A stretch of DNA of 55,466 nt, taken from NCBI GenBank assembly GCA_012522795.1, contig JAAYJT010000005.1:1-55466 (forward strand), read 5' to 3'. Positions 8,929 through 18,400 of the stretch are shown here, piece after piece (the first letter of the stretch is position 1; each line of letters begins with the position of its first letter). The notes beneath the pieces are model-generated. The model worked only from the letters and a program-made list of their open reading frames with translations. It had not been told where the DNA came from and ran no database searches. Source of the DNA: Bacteroidales bacterium. GTDB taxonomy: Bacteria; Bacteroidota; Bacteroidia; Bacteroidales; JAAYJT01. The position numbers were made by a program, and so were the translations under genes.

Positions 8929-9321
8929 ATGAAAAATTCAATGTGGTTCCTATTATTACCGTTACTTCTCATTGGCTGTAAAAAAGAAAACAATGTTATT
9001 CCTGATTACAGAGATAAATTCATTGGTGATTATAAATGTAGTAAAACTGGTGTTTATCATTGTGGAGATTCAACGTTTTATTACGATACAACTGTCATTA
9101 TCGCCATAACAAAAGCAAATGACTCTTTAATCAATATTCTTGATGTAGCCTTAAATATAAGTGCAAATGGTGAATTTGGAGGTGGTCTGTATCCGGTTCC
9201 TGCATATCATGGTTTTGGAGGCTATTTCATTAATGATAGTGTTTTCTTTAATACATATATTGGTGGATTGGGCTGTTTCACTTCACTTAATTATAAAGGA
9301 AAGAAAATATCACAAGATTAA
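8929..9321 (+). CDS. Hypothetical small lipoprotein
   Basis: The frame opened by the HepT remnant continues, without a stop, into a protein with a clear lipoprotein signal: start at 8929 or 8941, a core FLLLPLLLIG and the lipobox cysteine. The mature part of about 113 residues is beta-rich and glycine-rich (GEFGGGLYPVPAYHGFGGYF), similar in style to Bacteroidota surface lipoproteins. A standalone start at 8929 gives 130 residues. No family is recognised. Because the upstream frame is fused in, transcription may come from the mntA promoter. Confidence 0.6.
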   Translation: MKNSMWFLLLPLLLIGCKKENNVIPDYRDKFIGDYKCSKTGVYHCGDSTFYYDTTVIIAITKANDSLINILDVALNISANGEFGGGLYPVPAYHGFGGYFINDSVFFNTYIGGLGCFTSLNYKGKKISQD

Positions 9322-9463
9322 TAAATCCGGGCAAAATACCCCCTGTTAAAATCTTTTGTCTGGCATAAGCGCTGCATTACCGGATTTATCAACAACTGCT
9401 TCAATAGTTCATAAGATTTTAAAAATAATAAATCAAAAGCGCATAAAACACGGTATGTTTTAT

Positions 9464-9471
9464 TACCTTTG
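9464..9471 (+). promoter_or_regulatory. -7 box TACCTTTG
   Basis: TACCTTTG fits TAnnTTTG and lies 57 bases before the DUF4332 start. No convincing -33 element is seen. Confidence 0.4.
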
Positions 9472-9528
9472 GCAACCAGTGTAATAACACCTCCGAAAAC
9501 CAATAGAAACCAAGTAAATATATAAATC

Positions 9529-10203
9529 ATGGGATATTATATTGACCTGGAAAAAATTACAATTGATGATTATCGGATAAAGCTGGGATCAGTATATTTA
9601 CCTCCGGGCAGGATGATCTTTAAAGAGAAATTGGATGAGCGGTTCGGATATTTTAAGAGTGTTGGGATTAAAAATGTCAAAGAACTGATTGAGGTACTCA
9701 GGAAAAAGGACAAGTACGCAGAACTCTCAAAAGTTGATTGCCTGTCGGGAGATTATTTAACTATTTTGTTCAAAGAATTAAACAGCACTCTGCCAAAGCC
9801 AAACAAGCTTGCTGATTTTGTCGGGATTTCAAAAAACACATTTGATAAGTTGGAGAAAACAGGAATTACAAATACAGAAAAGATATATAACAAGGTCATA
9901 AAAAAGTCCGACAGACAGAAACTTGCAGATTCGTTAGGGATTGATCTTCAGGACATAATTGAATTAACCAGACTGACTGATTTGTCAAGAATAAAATGGG
10001 TTGGAGTGACTTACGCACAGATGCTATATGCTTTAGGAGTTGATACAGTAAAGAAAGTATCAGGATCTGACCCGATTGATTTACATGCAAGGATTAACCA
10101 AATGATAAAAGAGAATAATATTTTCAAAGGTGCAAAAGGATTAAATGACGTAAAAATATTAATAGAATCTGCGAATGAATTACCTTTGGACATTGAATAT
10201 TGA
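9529..10203 (+). CDS. DUF4332 (helix-hairpin-helix-like) protein
   Basis: This 224-residue soluble protein matches the DUF4332 style: helix-hairpin-helix-like repeats such as FGYFKSVGIKNVKELI near residue 40, FVGISKNTFDKLEKTGI near residue 106, and a C-terminal WVGVTYAQMLYALGVDTV near residue 155. Such repeats usually bind nucleic acid or act as protein modules, but no activity is established for this family. There is no signal peptide. It lies 176 bases before the ABC transporter genes and is probably a separate unit. Confidence 0.7.
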   Translation: MGYYIDLEKITIDDYRIKLGSVYLPPGRMIFKEKLDERFGYFKSVGIKNVKELIEVLRKKDKYAELSKVDCLSGDYLTILFKELNSTLPKPNKLADFVGISKNTFDKLEKTGITNTEKIYNKVIKKSDRQKLADSLGIDLQDIIELTRLTDLSRIKWVGVTYAQMLYALGVDTVKKVSGSDPIDLHARINQMIKENNIFKGAKGLNDVKILIESANELPLDIEY

Positions 10204-10379
10204 TAGTTGAATAAACAACAGTTGCCAACAAGATGTGTAATCATTTGCTACTGTTATATATATCCGGGCTGCACATCCAGTATTAGAAACAGTTGTAATC
10301 TGGGATAAAATGCTTCGGTATGCCAAACGTTTCAAATATTCATACGTTAAACTCAATAAAAAAACACTCTGCAGAAAAC

Positions 10380-11303
10380 ATGATAGAGGTAAAAAATTTA
10401 AAAAAATCCTTTGGAGACAGAGAGGTCCTTAAAGGAATTAACTTTTCAATTAAAAAAGGGGAATTGTATGGGTTGTTGGGACCCAACGGAGCAGGAAAAA
10501 CTACTACAATATCCATTTTAAGCTCCCTGCTAATTGCAGATTCCGGAGAAGTTTTCATTGAAAACCTCAACTTAAGAACGGATACAAACGCAATAAAAAG
10601 AATAACGGGTGTCGTGCCTCAGGAGATTGCTTTATACAATGATCTTACAGCTTTGGAAAATTTAATGTTTTGGGGCGGGATTTATAATGTTCCAAAACAG
10701 GAATTATCGCAAAAAGCAAATGAATTACTGCAACTATTTGGGCTTGAAGACAGAAAGAACGACAGGATAAAGAATTATTCCGGTGGCATGAAACGCAGGA
10801 TAAACATAGCAGCAGCCTTGCTGCACAAGCCTAAAATTCTGTTTTTAGACGAACCAACCGTTGGAATAGACCCGCAAAGCAGAAATTTAATTTTTGAGGT
10901 CATTGAAAAATTACATCATGAAAGGATAACGATCATCTATACTACTCATTATATGGAAGAAGCAGAAAGGCTTTGCGATCGGATAGGCATAATTGATAAC
11001 GGAGAAATTATTGCGGAGGGTACACTGGAAGAGCTAAAGAAAAACAGCCCTGTAAAAGAGATTATTTCCATTACTTTCTCGGGTATGAACAACGATAACT
11101 ATAAAAAGCTGAGATCTTTCCGGAGCGATATAAAACTAACTGAGAACATTGTTCATTTCTATACCTCTGATGCTAAAACTGAACTGCCCAAACTGGTGTC
11201 TTTCTGCAATCAGGCAGGACTGGAGTTCAACAATATCGAAATATTAAAAACCAATGTTGAAACAATTTTTCTGAATTTAACAGGAAAACAATTAAGAGAT
11301 TAA
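10380..11303 (+). CDS. ABC transporter ATP-binding protein
   Basis: The start is placed at the ATG at 10380 (MIEVKNLKKSFGDREV), where family homology begins; an ATG at 10320 would add 20 non-homologous residues. All ABC motifs are visible: Walker A GPNGAGKTT, the Q-loop in VPQEIALY, signature YSGGMKRR, Walker B ILFLDEPTVGID and H-loop TTHYMEEAE. It belongs to the ABC-2/DrrA-type exporters. The permease follows 4 bases later, so the two genes form one export system. The substrate is unknown; drug, lipid or antimicrobial export is typical. Confidence 0.92.
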   Translation: MIEVKNLKKSFGDREVLKGINFSIKKGELYGLLGPNGAGKTTTISILSSLLIADSGEVFIENLNLRTDTNAIKRITGVVPQEIALYNDLTALENLMFWGGIYNVPKQELSQKANELLQLFGLEDRKNDRIKNYSGGMKRRINIAAALLHKPKILFLDEPTVGIDPQSRNLIFEVIEKLHHERITIIYTTHYMEEAERLCDRIGIIDNGEIIAEGTLEELKKNSPVKEIISITFSGMNNDNYKKLRSFRSDIKLTENIVHFYTSDAKTELPKLVSFCNQAGLEFNNIEILKTNVETIFLNLTGKQLRD

Positions 11304-11307
11304 TAGT

Positions 11308-12585
11308 ATGATTAAAATTGTTATAAAAGATCTTAAACTCTTCTTTAACGACAAAGGCTCAATGCTTATGGCGTTTGCTGTTCCCATTGCACTTATTACT
11401 TTGTTCGCATTTGCATATGGCGGCGTTGGAAAAGGGAATAAAAGCAATAAAATCGTTCTGCAGGTCAGTGACCTGGACAACACAACAGAATCCAAAGAAG
11501 CTATTGAACAGCTTGATTCCTTAAAGTCAATACAAATTAAATTAAAAGACCTTGAAGATGCTGAAAATGCCATAAAAACAGGTGAGGCAAGTAGTGTGCT
11601 GATCATTCATAAAGGTTTTTCAGATTCTTTGATGGCAGGTAATGTATTGCCTCTGGAATTAAAATATGATGAAGCCAGAGAAATTGAAATCGGACTAATA
11701 CAACAATCCCTTATTCCAACTATCTCAATGTTGCCATTTCGTCTGAAAGGTTCAAAAAATGTGATAGGGAAAAGACTTGTCAAAATGACAGGAACTACAG
11801 ATCTGCAAACTCAGCAATCAATTCAGAACCAGTCAGACAACCTTTATGATGTTATTGCCAAAAGCATTGTTGAAAGTAGCCAAGGCAATGATAAAATAAA
11901 GAATCCTTCATCCGGTTTTTTTGGAGAAGATATGAAAATGACCAAAATAATAAAAGCAGAACATAGCAACAGGATAGGATTAGTTCAGGCAGTAGCCGGG
12001 ACTTCCGTGATGATGCTTTTATTTTCAGTTGTTGGTATTGGATTGGGATTACTGGATGAAAAAAAGGAAGGCACACTTAAACGTTTAATATACAGCCCGA
12101 TAAAACCCGGAAACATCTTATTGGGCAAAATGATTTCTGCCAATATCATGTCCATTTTACAGCTTTTCATAATGTTCCTCTTTGCCTGGCTAGCCTTTGG
12201 ACTGAAAATTGGCTCACAATTACCCGGAATGATCATAACTATTGTTGCTACTTCTTTTGCATGTTCTGCCTTTGGAGTGTTCATAGCTTCCTTTGCAAAG
12301 AAAAGAGAACAGATACAGGGACTTTCTATTTTAATAATATTAGCAATGAGTGCCATTGGGGGGAGCATGATGCCCCTGTTTTTCATGCCTGCTTTTATGC
12401 AGAAGTTAGCCGCAATATCTGTAAACTACTGGAGCATCCAGGCATTCTTCGATGTTTTCTGGAGGAACCTGTCTGTAACCGATTCGGTCTTTCTCTCCAG
12501 AATCCTTATACTTCTTTTAATTGGAGGAATATTAAATACCATAGCAGTAGTACTATTCAGGAAAAACATCCTGAAACTGGTATAG
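11308..12585 (+). CDS. ABC-2 type transporter permease
   Basis: This 425-residue protein has one N-terminal membrane helix (about residues 19-37), a large extracytoplasmic domain (about 40-225) and five C-terminal helices, the YhgE/ABC-2 arrangement. Motifs include KEGTLKRLIYSPIKPG before the second helix and IGGSMMPLFFMP near the end, both typical of ABC-2 permeases. It starts 4 bases after the ATPase stop and should form the membrane part of that exporter. Confidence 0.9.
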   Translation: MIKIVIKDLKLFFNDKGSMLMAFAVPIALITLFAFAYGGVGKGNKSNKIVLQVSDLDNTTESKEAIEQLDSLKSIQIKLKDLEDAENAIKTGEASSVLIIHKGFSDSLMAGNVLPLELKYDEAREIEIGLIQQSLIPTISMLPFRLKGSKNVIGKRLVKMTGTTDLQTQQSIQNQSDNLYDVIAKSIVESSQGNDKIKNPSSGFFGEDMKMTKIIKAEHSNRIGLVQAVAGTSVMMLLFSVVGIGLGLLDEKKEGTLKRLIYSPIKPGNILLGKMISANIMSILQLFIMFLFAWLAFGLKIGSQLPGMIITIVATSFACSAFGVFIASFAKKREQIQGLSILIILAMSAIGGSMMPLFFMPAFMQKLAAISVNYWSIQAFFDVFWRNLSVTDSVFLSRILILLLIGGILNTIAVVLFRKNILKLV

Positions 12586-12863
12586 AATATCAATAAACAG
12601 TGTGGGATTTAACAAGCAGTTTGAACACAAAACGAGCGAATCCCTCAATTCTATAGGATATTCTGCTTCACTACCTGACTGTACGGGTAAGTATTGAACA
12701 TTATCGGTAAATTGAATGTTCGTTTTTAGATTGAAGTTTATTGGTAATAGTTAGCTACTTTGGCAAGCTGATCATTCATTGTGCAACACACAAAGCCTAC
12801 CACTAAAAAAACAAAAGGACTTCTTATTCAGCTTTAAAACAGAAAAACAAAAATTGTTGAAAT
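12586..12863. other. Gene-free spacer
   Basis: No open frame of note. A possible -7 box TACTTTGG occurs near 12760, but no clear promoter is defined. Confidence 0.4.
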
Positions 12864-13733
12864 ATGAAAAACCAAATTGTAACAGTTTTAGGAAGCACTG
12901 GAACCATTGGCAGTGAATTGGTTGATTTACTATCAATATCAAGTGTAACTTTTCGTGCAGTATTGAGAAATGTAAGCCGTATCAGAAAAATTCCCGGAGT
13001 GGTTTGGATTCAAACTGATGTTAGCGACACATCAACGTTAAAAGCGACTTTGGCAGGAACTGATAGTTTATTTTTATTAACCGGCAATCAACCGGGATTT
13101 GGAAAAATTCAAATTGAAATTATTAAAATTGCAGATTCATTGGGTGTTAAACACGCTGTAAAACTATCTGCTTTGGGAGCTAGTCCACGAACTAAGTCGG
13201 GATTAACATTAGAACATTGGGAAGCAGAACAGGTATTGGAGAGTACAAAGATGACGTGGACAATTTTAAGACCTCACGCTTTTATGCAAAATTGGTTAGG
13301 AGAAGAGGCAAAAACAGTTCGCGAAGAAAATGCGATCTACAGTGCAGTTGGCGATGGAATAGTTCCGTTTATTGATGCTCGTGATATTTCTGCCGTAGCT
13401 GTTGAAACTTTATTGAATCCGGAACTTCATCACGGACAACGATATATATTAACCGGTGGCGAGGCTTTTGGCTTCAAAAGGTTAGCAAATACTCTTTCTC
13501 AAGTAACAGGAAGAACAATTGTTTACAAACCATTATCGATGGATGAAATGCGAATTAGAATAGAAAAACAAGGTATCCCTTCTGAATCAATAGATTCGCT
13601 ACTGGCGTTGGCTGCATATCAAAAAGCTGGTGGAGCAACCGAAAAGGTATCAGAAAGTGTACAAGAAATTTTGAAACGCCCACCACGATCAGTAGAAGAT
13701 TTCGCAAAAGATTATCAGGAATATTTTTTGTAA
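12864..13733 (+). CDS. NmrA-like NAD(P)-binding oxidoreductase
   Basis: The 289-residue protein opens with a Rossmann nucleotide-binding motif (VLGSTGTIGSELVD, GxxGxxG). It then has ILRPHAFMQNW near residue 137 and DARDISAVAVE near residue 172, the pattern of NmrA/atypical short-chain dehydrogenase proteins. Such proteins act as quinone reductases, redox sensors or isoflavone-reductase-like enzymes; the substrate here is not known. A SnoaL-like gene follows 21 bases downstream and is probably in the same operon. Confidence 0.87.
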   Translation: MKNQIVTVLGSTGTIGSELVDLLSISSVTFRAVLRNVSRIRKIPGVVWIQTDVSDTSTLKATLAGTDSLFLLTGNQPGFGKIQIEIIKIADSLGVKHAVKLSALGASPRTKSGLTLEHWEAEQVLESTKMTWTILRPHAFMQNWLGEEAKTVREENAIYSAVGDGIVPFIDARDISAVAVETLLNPELHHGQRYILTGGEAFGFKRLANTLSQVTGRTIVYKPLSMDEMRIRIEKQGIPSESIDSLLALAAYQKAGGATEKVSESVQEILKRPPRSVEDFAKDYQEYFL

Positions 13734-13754
13734 ATAATCAATTTAACATAAAAG

Positions 13755-14216
13755 ATGAAAACACCAGTAAGCCCGGAAGATGTTCCTAAATTATTTGTAA
13801 AATATTGGAATCTTCGCAGAGCTGATCTGATGGCTGATCTTTTTGATGAAGATGCTGATTTTATCAATGTAGTTGGTCTATGGTGGAACAACAGACGAGA
13901 TATTTTGAAAGCCCACGATTACGGGTTAAAAGTAATTTTTAAAGATTCCACTCTGACAATCATCAAGCTCAAGATTAAAATGCTTTCCGAAAATTTTTCC
14001 ATTGTTCATGTAAAGATGAAACTAGAAGGACAAACACCCGTTAAAGGAGAAAAAGGCGGAATAAGAAGAACTGTATTGACATTTATTGTCAGAAAGGATG
14101 AAGAAAATTGTTGGCGGGCTGTTTCAGCACAAAATACAGATATTGTAGGTGGTGTGGAAACCAATATCAGAACCGAAGATGGAGGACTAAAACCGGTGGA
14201 CTATCGTAAAAAATAA
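13755..14216 (+). CDS. SgcJ/EcaC-type SnoaL-like protein
   Basis: This 153-residue protein has a cystatin-like fold pattern of the SnoaL/DUF4440 superfamily. It shows an N-terminal helix pair with FVKYWNLRRADLMADLFDEDADF, then W-W-N-N and a beta sheet ending in FIVRKDEENCWRAVSAQNTDI. SgcJ/EcaC members are small enzymes or binding proteins of uncertain reaction. It is the second gene of a pair with the NmrA-like protein, which supports a redox or detoxification role by context only. Confidence 0.75.
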   Translation: MKTPVSPEDVPKLFVKYWNLRRADLMADLFDEDADFINVVGLWWNNRRDILKAHDYGLKVIFKDSTLTIIKLKIKMLSENFSIVHVKMKLEGQTPVKGEKGGIRRTVLTFIVRKDEENCWRAVSAQNTDIVGGVETNIRTEDGGLKPVDYRKK

Positions 14217-14690
14217 TTACATTTAGCACAAATTTTCATTTAATTCTGTCATCCCTACAGCTCCATCTTAAATCCGTCCAACGCATTTTCAATACTACTA
14301 AAGTTAGAAATAAATTATTCGAACATCCTTTTGTCCGATAGATTAGAATTGCTGGGCAGATCAAGAGTGAAAATCCTGTATGTATTATAAGCGATGGGAT
14401 TGATATGGATATGTTAATAATCGTCAAAAGTATACCTCGAATAATCATTAAAAGTGCACCTCCGTTTCTGCACTATTGCAGATGAGAGAGCGTAGTTAAA
14501 CGAAGAAATTAGAGCGCCGGAAAGTTTATTATTAACCTACCTCTTGTATTATCTTAAACTGAGTCCTTTATAAGACAAGCAGTTTTCAACACTCTGATTG
14601 TTAATAGCTTAAAAAACATTTTGTGTTGTTTCCTTAATAATTATTTATAATTTTCCAATATGAAAAAATCAAAAGCACAATTTTAATCTT
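14217..14690. other. Gene-free accessory spacer with decayed mobile-element sequence
   Basis: No intact gene is visible. The stretch contains two tandem 24-base units (14416-14463) that look like an insertion-sequence end, a small hairpin (CTGCA/TGCAG near 14470), and otherwise AT-rich DNA. Together with the pseudogene to its right it suggests an old insertion/deletion site. Confidence 0.5.
14412..14463 (+). mobile_element. Possible IS21-family end remnant (tandem 24-bp units)
   Basis: From TGTT at 14412 follow two 24-base units, 14416-14439 and 14440-14463. They share AATAATC, AAAAGT and ACCTC with about five differences. Terminal TG plus repeated AAAAGTnnACC units is how ends of IS21-family elements look in Bacteroidota. 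No istA/istB reading frame is present, so this would be a solo end. The identification is from memory of the motif. Confidence 0.35.
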
Positions 14691-14971
14691 GACAATATTG
14701 AAGTTAAACCTAAAAAATTATTTTTGCTCTTGTTGCAGGCTCAAATATTACTGATATCCGAATTCAAAAAAGTAGCCTTAAAATATGGATCAATCTGCAA
14801 CAAAGACAACTTGAAGACCCAAAAGGAATTTGTCTTGATGTTTCATAAAAAGGACATTAGGGAAATGGCAACTATGAATTACTTGTAAACTCTGGCGACA
14901 ATCTTGAATATATAATCAGCTTAATAATGCAATCATTAAAAAGAACAGAAAACAGAGGTTTACACCAATAA
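14691..14971 (+). pseudogene. Decayed DUF5655-like C-terminal domain
   Basis: Translated in frame from 14750, the DNA reads TDIRIQKSSLKIWINL, then LEDPKGICLDVS, a TAA, KGH, a TAG, then GNGNYELLVNSGDNLEYI and ISLIMQSL, ending at a TAA at 14969. This follows the DUF5655 domain (often at the end of restriction-like or DUF262 proteins), where the family has GHWGNGDYE: the TAG replaces the tryptophan. A frameshift near 14722 separates an upstream piece (DNIEVKPKK). Two in-frame stops and a frameshift mark it as dead. Confidence 0.65.
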
Positions 14972-15100
14972 ATTGACAGGCTCACATAAAAATCCATACG
15001 ATCAAAAAGCTTTTCATTTTTTTAATCTTATATTCCAACCTCGTTAACAATAATTGCTTAAAACATTCATTCCTGCAGGCGGTTCAGAAATCACCCCCTC

Positions 15101-15403
15101 TCAGCTATTGTACAACTGATCTGTGATTTCCCATACAAAAGCCCTCACTCCTACTTCTGTGTTTATCTTATCAAGCTTCCTGACTTTGTCAAGTAGCTCT
15201 TCTACCAGCTTATCAGGGATTATCGTTAGCAATGCAGAATTCATTTCAGGCCATGTATGAGTTCCCAGGCGTGGATCACCGCTTTCTGAACCACGTCCTT
15301 TTACATCGCCCCACAATGTATAACCTCTTATTTCAAGCATGTCGAGAATATATTCAACCCTCTCGGTATGTGCCTGATTAAAAACTATAAAAACTGCTTT
15401 CAT
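15101..15403 (-). CDS. PG0541-family transporter-associated protein
   Basis: This 100-residue protein lies last in the RND operon, 45 bases after the pump gene. It has a PII-like ferredoxin fold pattern: MKAVFIVFNQAHTERVEYIL, a glycine-rich loop GRGSESGDPRLGTHTWPEMN, and VRAFVWEI at the end. Proteins of this type (PG0541 family) are regularly found next to RND pumps in Bacteroidota, and their role is not settled. A PII-like regulatory or ligand-sensing role in efflux is plausible but inferred. Confidence 0.8.
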   Translation of the reverse strand: MKAVFIVFNQAHTERVEYILDMLEIRGYTLWGDVKGRGSESGDPRLGTHTWPEMNSALLTIIPDKLVEELLDKVRKLDKINTEVGVRAFVWEITDQLYNS

Positions 15404-15448
15404 ATCGGAAAAAATAATATCTTTTAATTCAAAACACTTATCATCAGG

Positions 15449-18400
15449 CTAGTCAAGAAACTGAAATTTCTGCCTGAGTTTCATTATCTTGTCACGTTCG
15501 CCGCTTCGGGCAATAATACCATACATAACCGGAATAAGCACCATAGTAACAATGGTAGAGAACACCAGTCCGCCAATTACGCTTATACCCATAGGGCTCC
15601 ATATTTCCGAGCCTTCGCCGGTACTCAGTGCAAGTGGCAGCATACCCAGCATGGTAGTAAAGGCGGTCATTAATACGGGACGAAGTCGTGAGCGGCCCGA
15701 AACAACAATTGCATCATAAAGTTTTATACCTCGGTCGCGCATTAGGTTGGTATAGTCCACCAGCACAATACCATTTTTCACAACTATACCTATGAGCAAT
15801 ACCGCCCCAAGCGCTGCAACCACGCTGAGAGTGGTTCCGGTGATGAGCAGGGCAAGTATAACGCCCGTAAAGGCAAAAGGTATTGAAAACATGATTATAA
15901 ACGGCATCTTGAACGATTCAAACTGCGATGCCATTACCAGAAATACAAGAATCAGACTGATGACCATCAGCAAAGCCAGGTCCTGAAACGCCTCCTGCTG
16001 GTCTTTATAGGCTCCTCCTACAGCTATCATCACTCCTCTTGGCAATTCAAGATCTTCAAGTTCCTTGTTAACGCTTTTTGCCAGATCGCCAAGCGAAACC
16101 TTGTTTGGTTTTGCCGAAACCACTACTATCCTCTCCTTACGTTTATGCTGTATTGACGGTGGTCCCCAGTATTCTTCCACCTGCCCTATTTCCTTGAGTT
16201 TTATCATCTTACCCATACCATTACGTATGGTGATGTTTTCAATATCGGTAAGCGAACTTCTGAACTCTTCGGCAAATCGTATACTTATATCATATTCATC
16301 GCCTTCTTCTTTAAATTTTGAAGCCACCATCCCGCTCACCCGGTTTCGTATCATACTCGAAACCATAGTTGTGGTAAGTCCGTGGGTAGAAAGTTTCTCA
16401 CGATCGAAAATTATCTGAAGTTCAGGTTTATCATTCTTACGACTTATTGAAATATCGGTAGCGCCCTCTATTGACTTTAGCCTTTCCTGAATCTCCATAG
16501 CCAGAGCATTTGTTGTATTGAAGTCATAACCATAAATCTCAACATCCACATTGTTCGAACCCATACCCATACCTGCGCCTGAAGTATTTATGTTGAAAGT
16601 AACGACTTCGGGCAACTGGTTAATTTGCTCCCTGAGGTCATCAGCTATTTCCCACACAGTTCTGTCGCGCTCGTCAATATCTTTCATTCTAACCATCATA
16701 TTAATTATGTTCGAACCGGTAGCCGAAAACAACGAGAACATGCTTCCTTCATCATCAGCTCCCGAAGAAGTAGCCATTAAGGTAACTTCAGGATAGCGCT
16801 CCGTAATTATCTCTTCAACCTTACGGGCTGTTTTCATAGTTTCCTCAACTCTGGTACCGGTTTGAAGCTCAATAGAGATACTCATCCTCGACTGGTCAGT
16901 TTCGGGCATGAAATCAGTTCCTATAAACCTGAACAAGTACACAGAAATACCAAATACTATGAAAGTAAGGATGATCACAAAAGTTTTATGATGCAATGAC
17001 CATTTGAGTGTGGAAACATAGATATCGTCAACTTTATCAAGGAAAACCCTGATGGTCTTGTCATAACTGAAGCGACGAATCTTTTTCCCTGCATTCTGCA
17101 TACGCAGCAAACGGGACGACAACATAGGTGTCAGCGATATAGCAGCAAGGGTTGATGTGGTAATTGTAATGGTTACTATCCATCCAAGTTGTTTGAACAA
17201 TACCCCTGTCATTCCACCAACCAGAGTTAAGGGAAGGAATACCGCCACTACTACCAGAGTGGTAATGATAACCGAAAGCCACACCTCGTTGGTAGCATAT
17301 TTTGCTGCTTCGCGCGGGTTCACACCCCTCTCGATATGATGTGAAATATTTTCCAGTACAACAATGGCATCATCCACTACCATACCTATGGCTATTGAGA
17401 GTGAAGTAAGAGAAATGACATTTATGGAATTGCCAGTTATAAAAAGGTATACGAAAGCAACAATAAGCGAGACCGGAATAGTAAGTGCAATGATAAAAGT
17501 TGCCCTCCACTGACCCAGAAAGAACAATACTACCAAAACTACAAAAAGAAAAGCCCACATCAGTGTTTCCGACAGGTTGTTTATTGAGTTCTTAATGAAA
17601 TCGGAGGTGTCCATTATCAGATTTATTTTGATATCGATCGGAAGCTCTTTTTCAAGCATTGCCAGTTCTTTGCGAACACCTTTTGCCACTCTTAATGTAT
17701 TTGCCCCCGACTGTTTCATAACGAACATCCTCAGTCCTGGCTTTCCGCCAATTTTTTCATCCAGTGAGTGGTCCTTGAGGGTATCTTTGACCATGGCAAC
17801 ATCATGAAGATAGATAAGTTTACCATTGAAATTCCCAACCACCAGGTCATTCAACTCTGAACTCTCAACAAACTCACCCTGGATACGCAACTGATAGTCC
17901 ATTTCTCCCATCTTAATATTTCCTGACGGAAGATTTCGGTTCTCACTTGCTATAATATTCCCAATCTGTTCAATGGTAAGGTTATATGCGTCAAGGCGCT
18001 GAGGGTCAACTTCCACATAAATAACACGGCGTGGCACCCCTATCATCCCGACAGAGCCAACTCCATCAATTCTGTTAAGCGGGTTTATTATCTTTTCGTC
18101 AAGTATTTTATCCAGTCCTGGATAACTCTCATCGGCAGTAACGGCAAAAAATACTATCGGCATCATATTGGTGTTGAACTTAAAAATAGCCGGTCTGTCA
18201 ACACCATCGGGCAAATTGCCATAAATCCTGTCAATAACGTCCCTGATATCGTTGGTTGCTTCATCAAGATTAACTTCCCAGTCAAACTCAAGATTTATTA
18301 CTGAAAGGTTATCACTTGTGGTAGAAACTACTTCCTTTACTTTATCAACCGTATGAAGAGCATTTTCAAGCGGTTTGGTAACATTAGTCTCAATATCGGC

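Noticed and set aside
10320-10379. N-terminal extension of the ABC ATPase
   Set aside because: The 20 residues before MIEVKNLKKSF are not conserved in ABC ATPases.
11985-12386. Antisense open frame inside the ABC permease
   Set aside because: It is opposite a well-defined membrane protein gene and has only composition-driven hydrophobicity.
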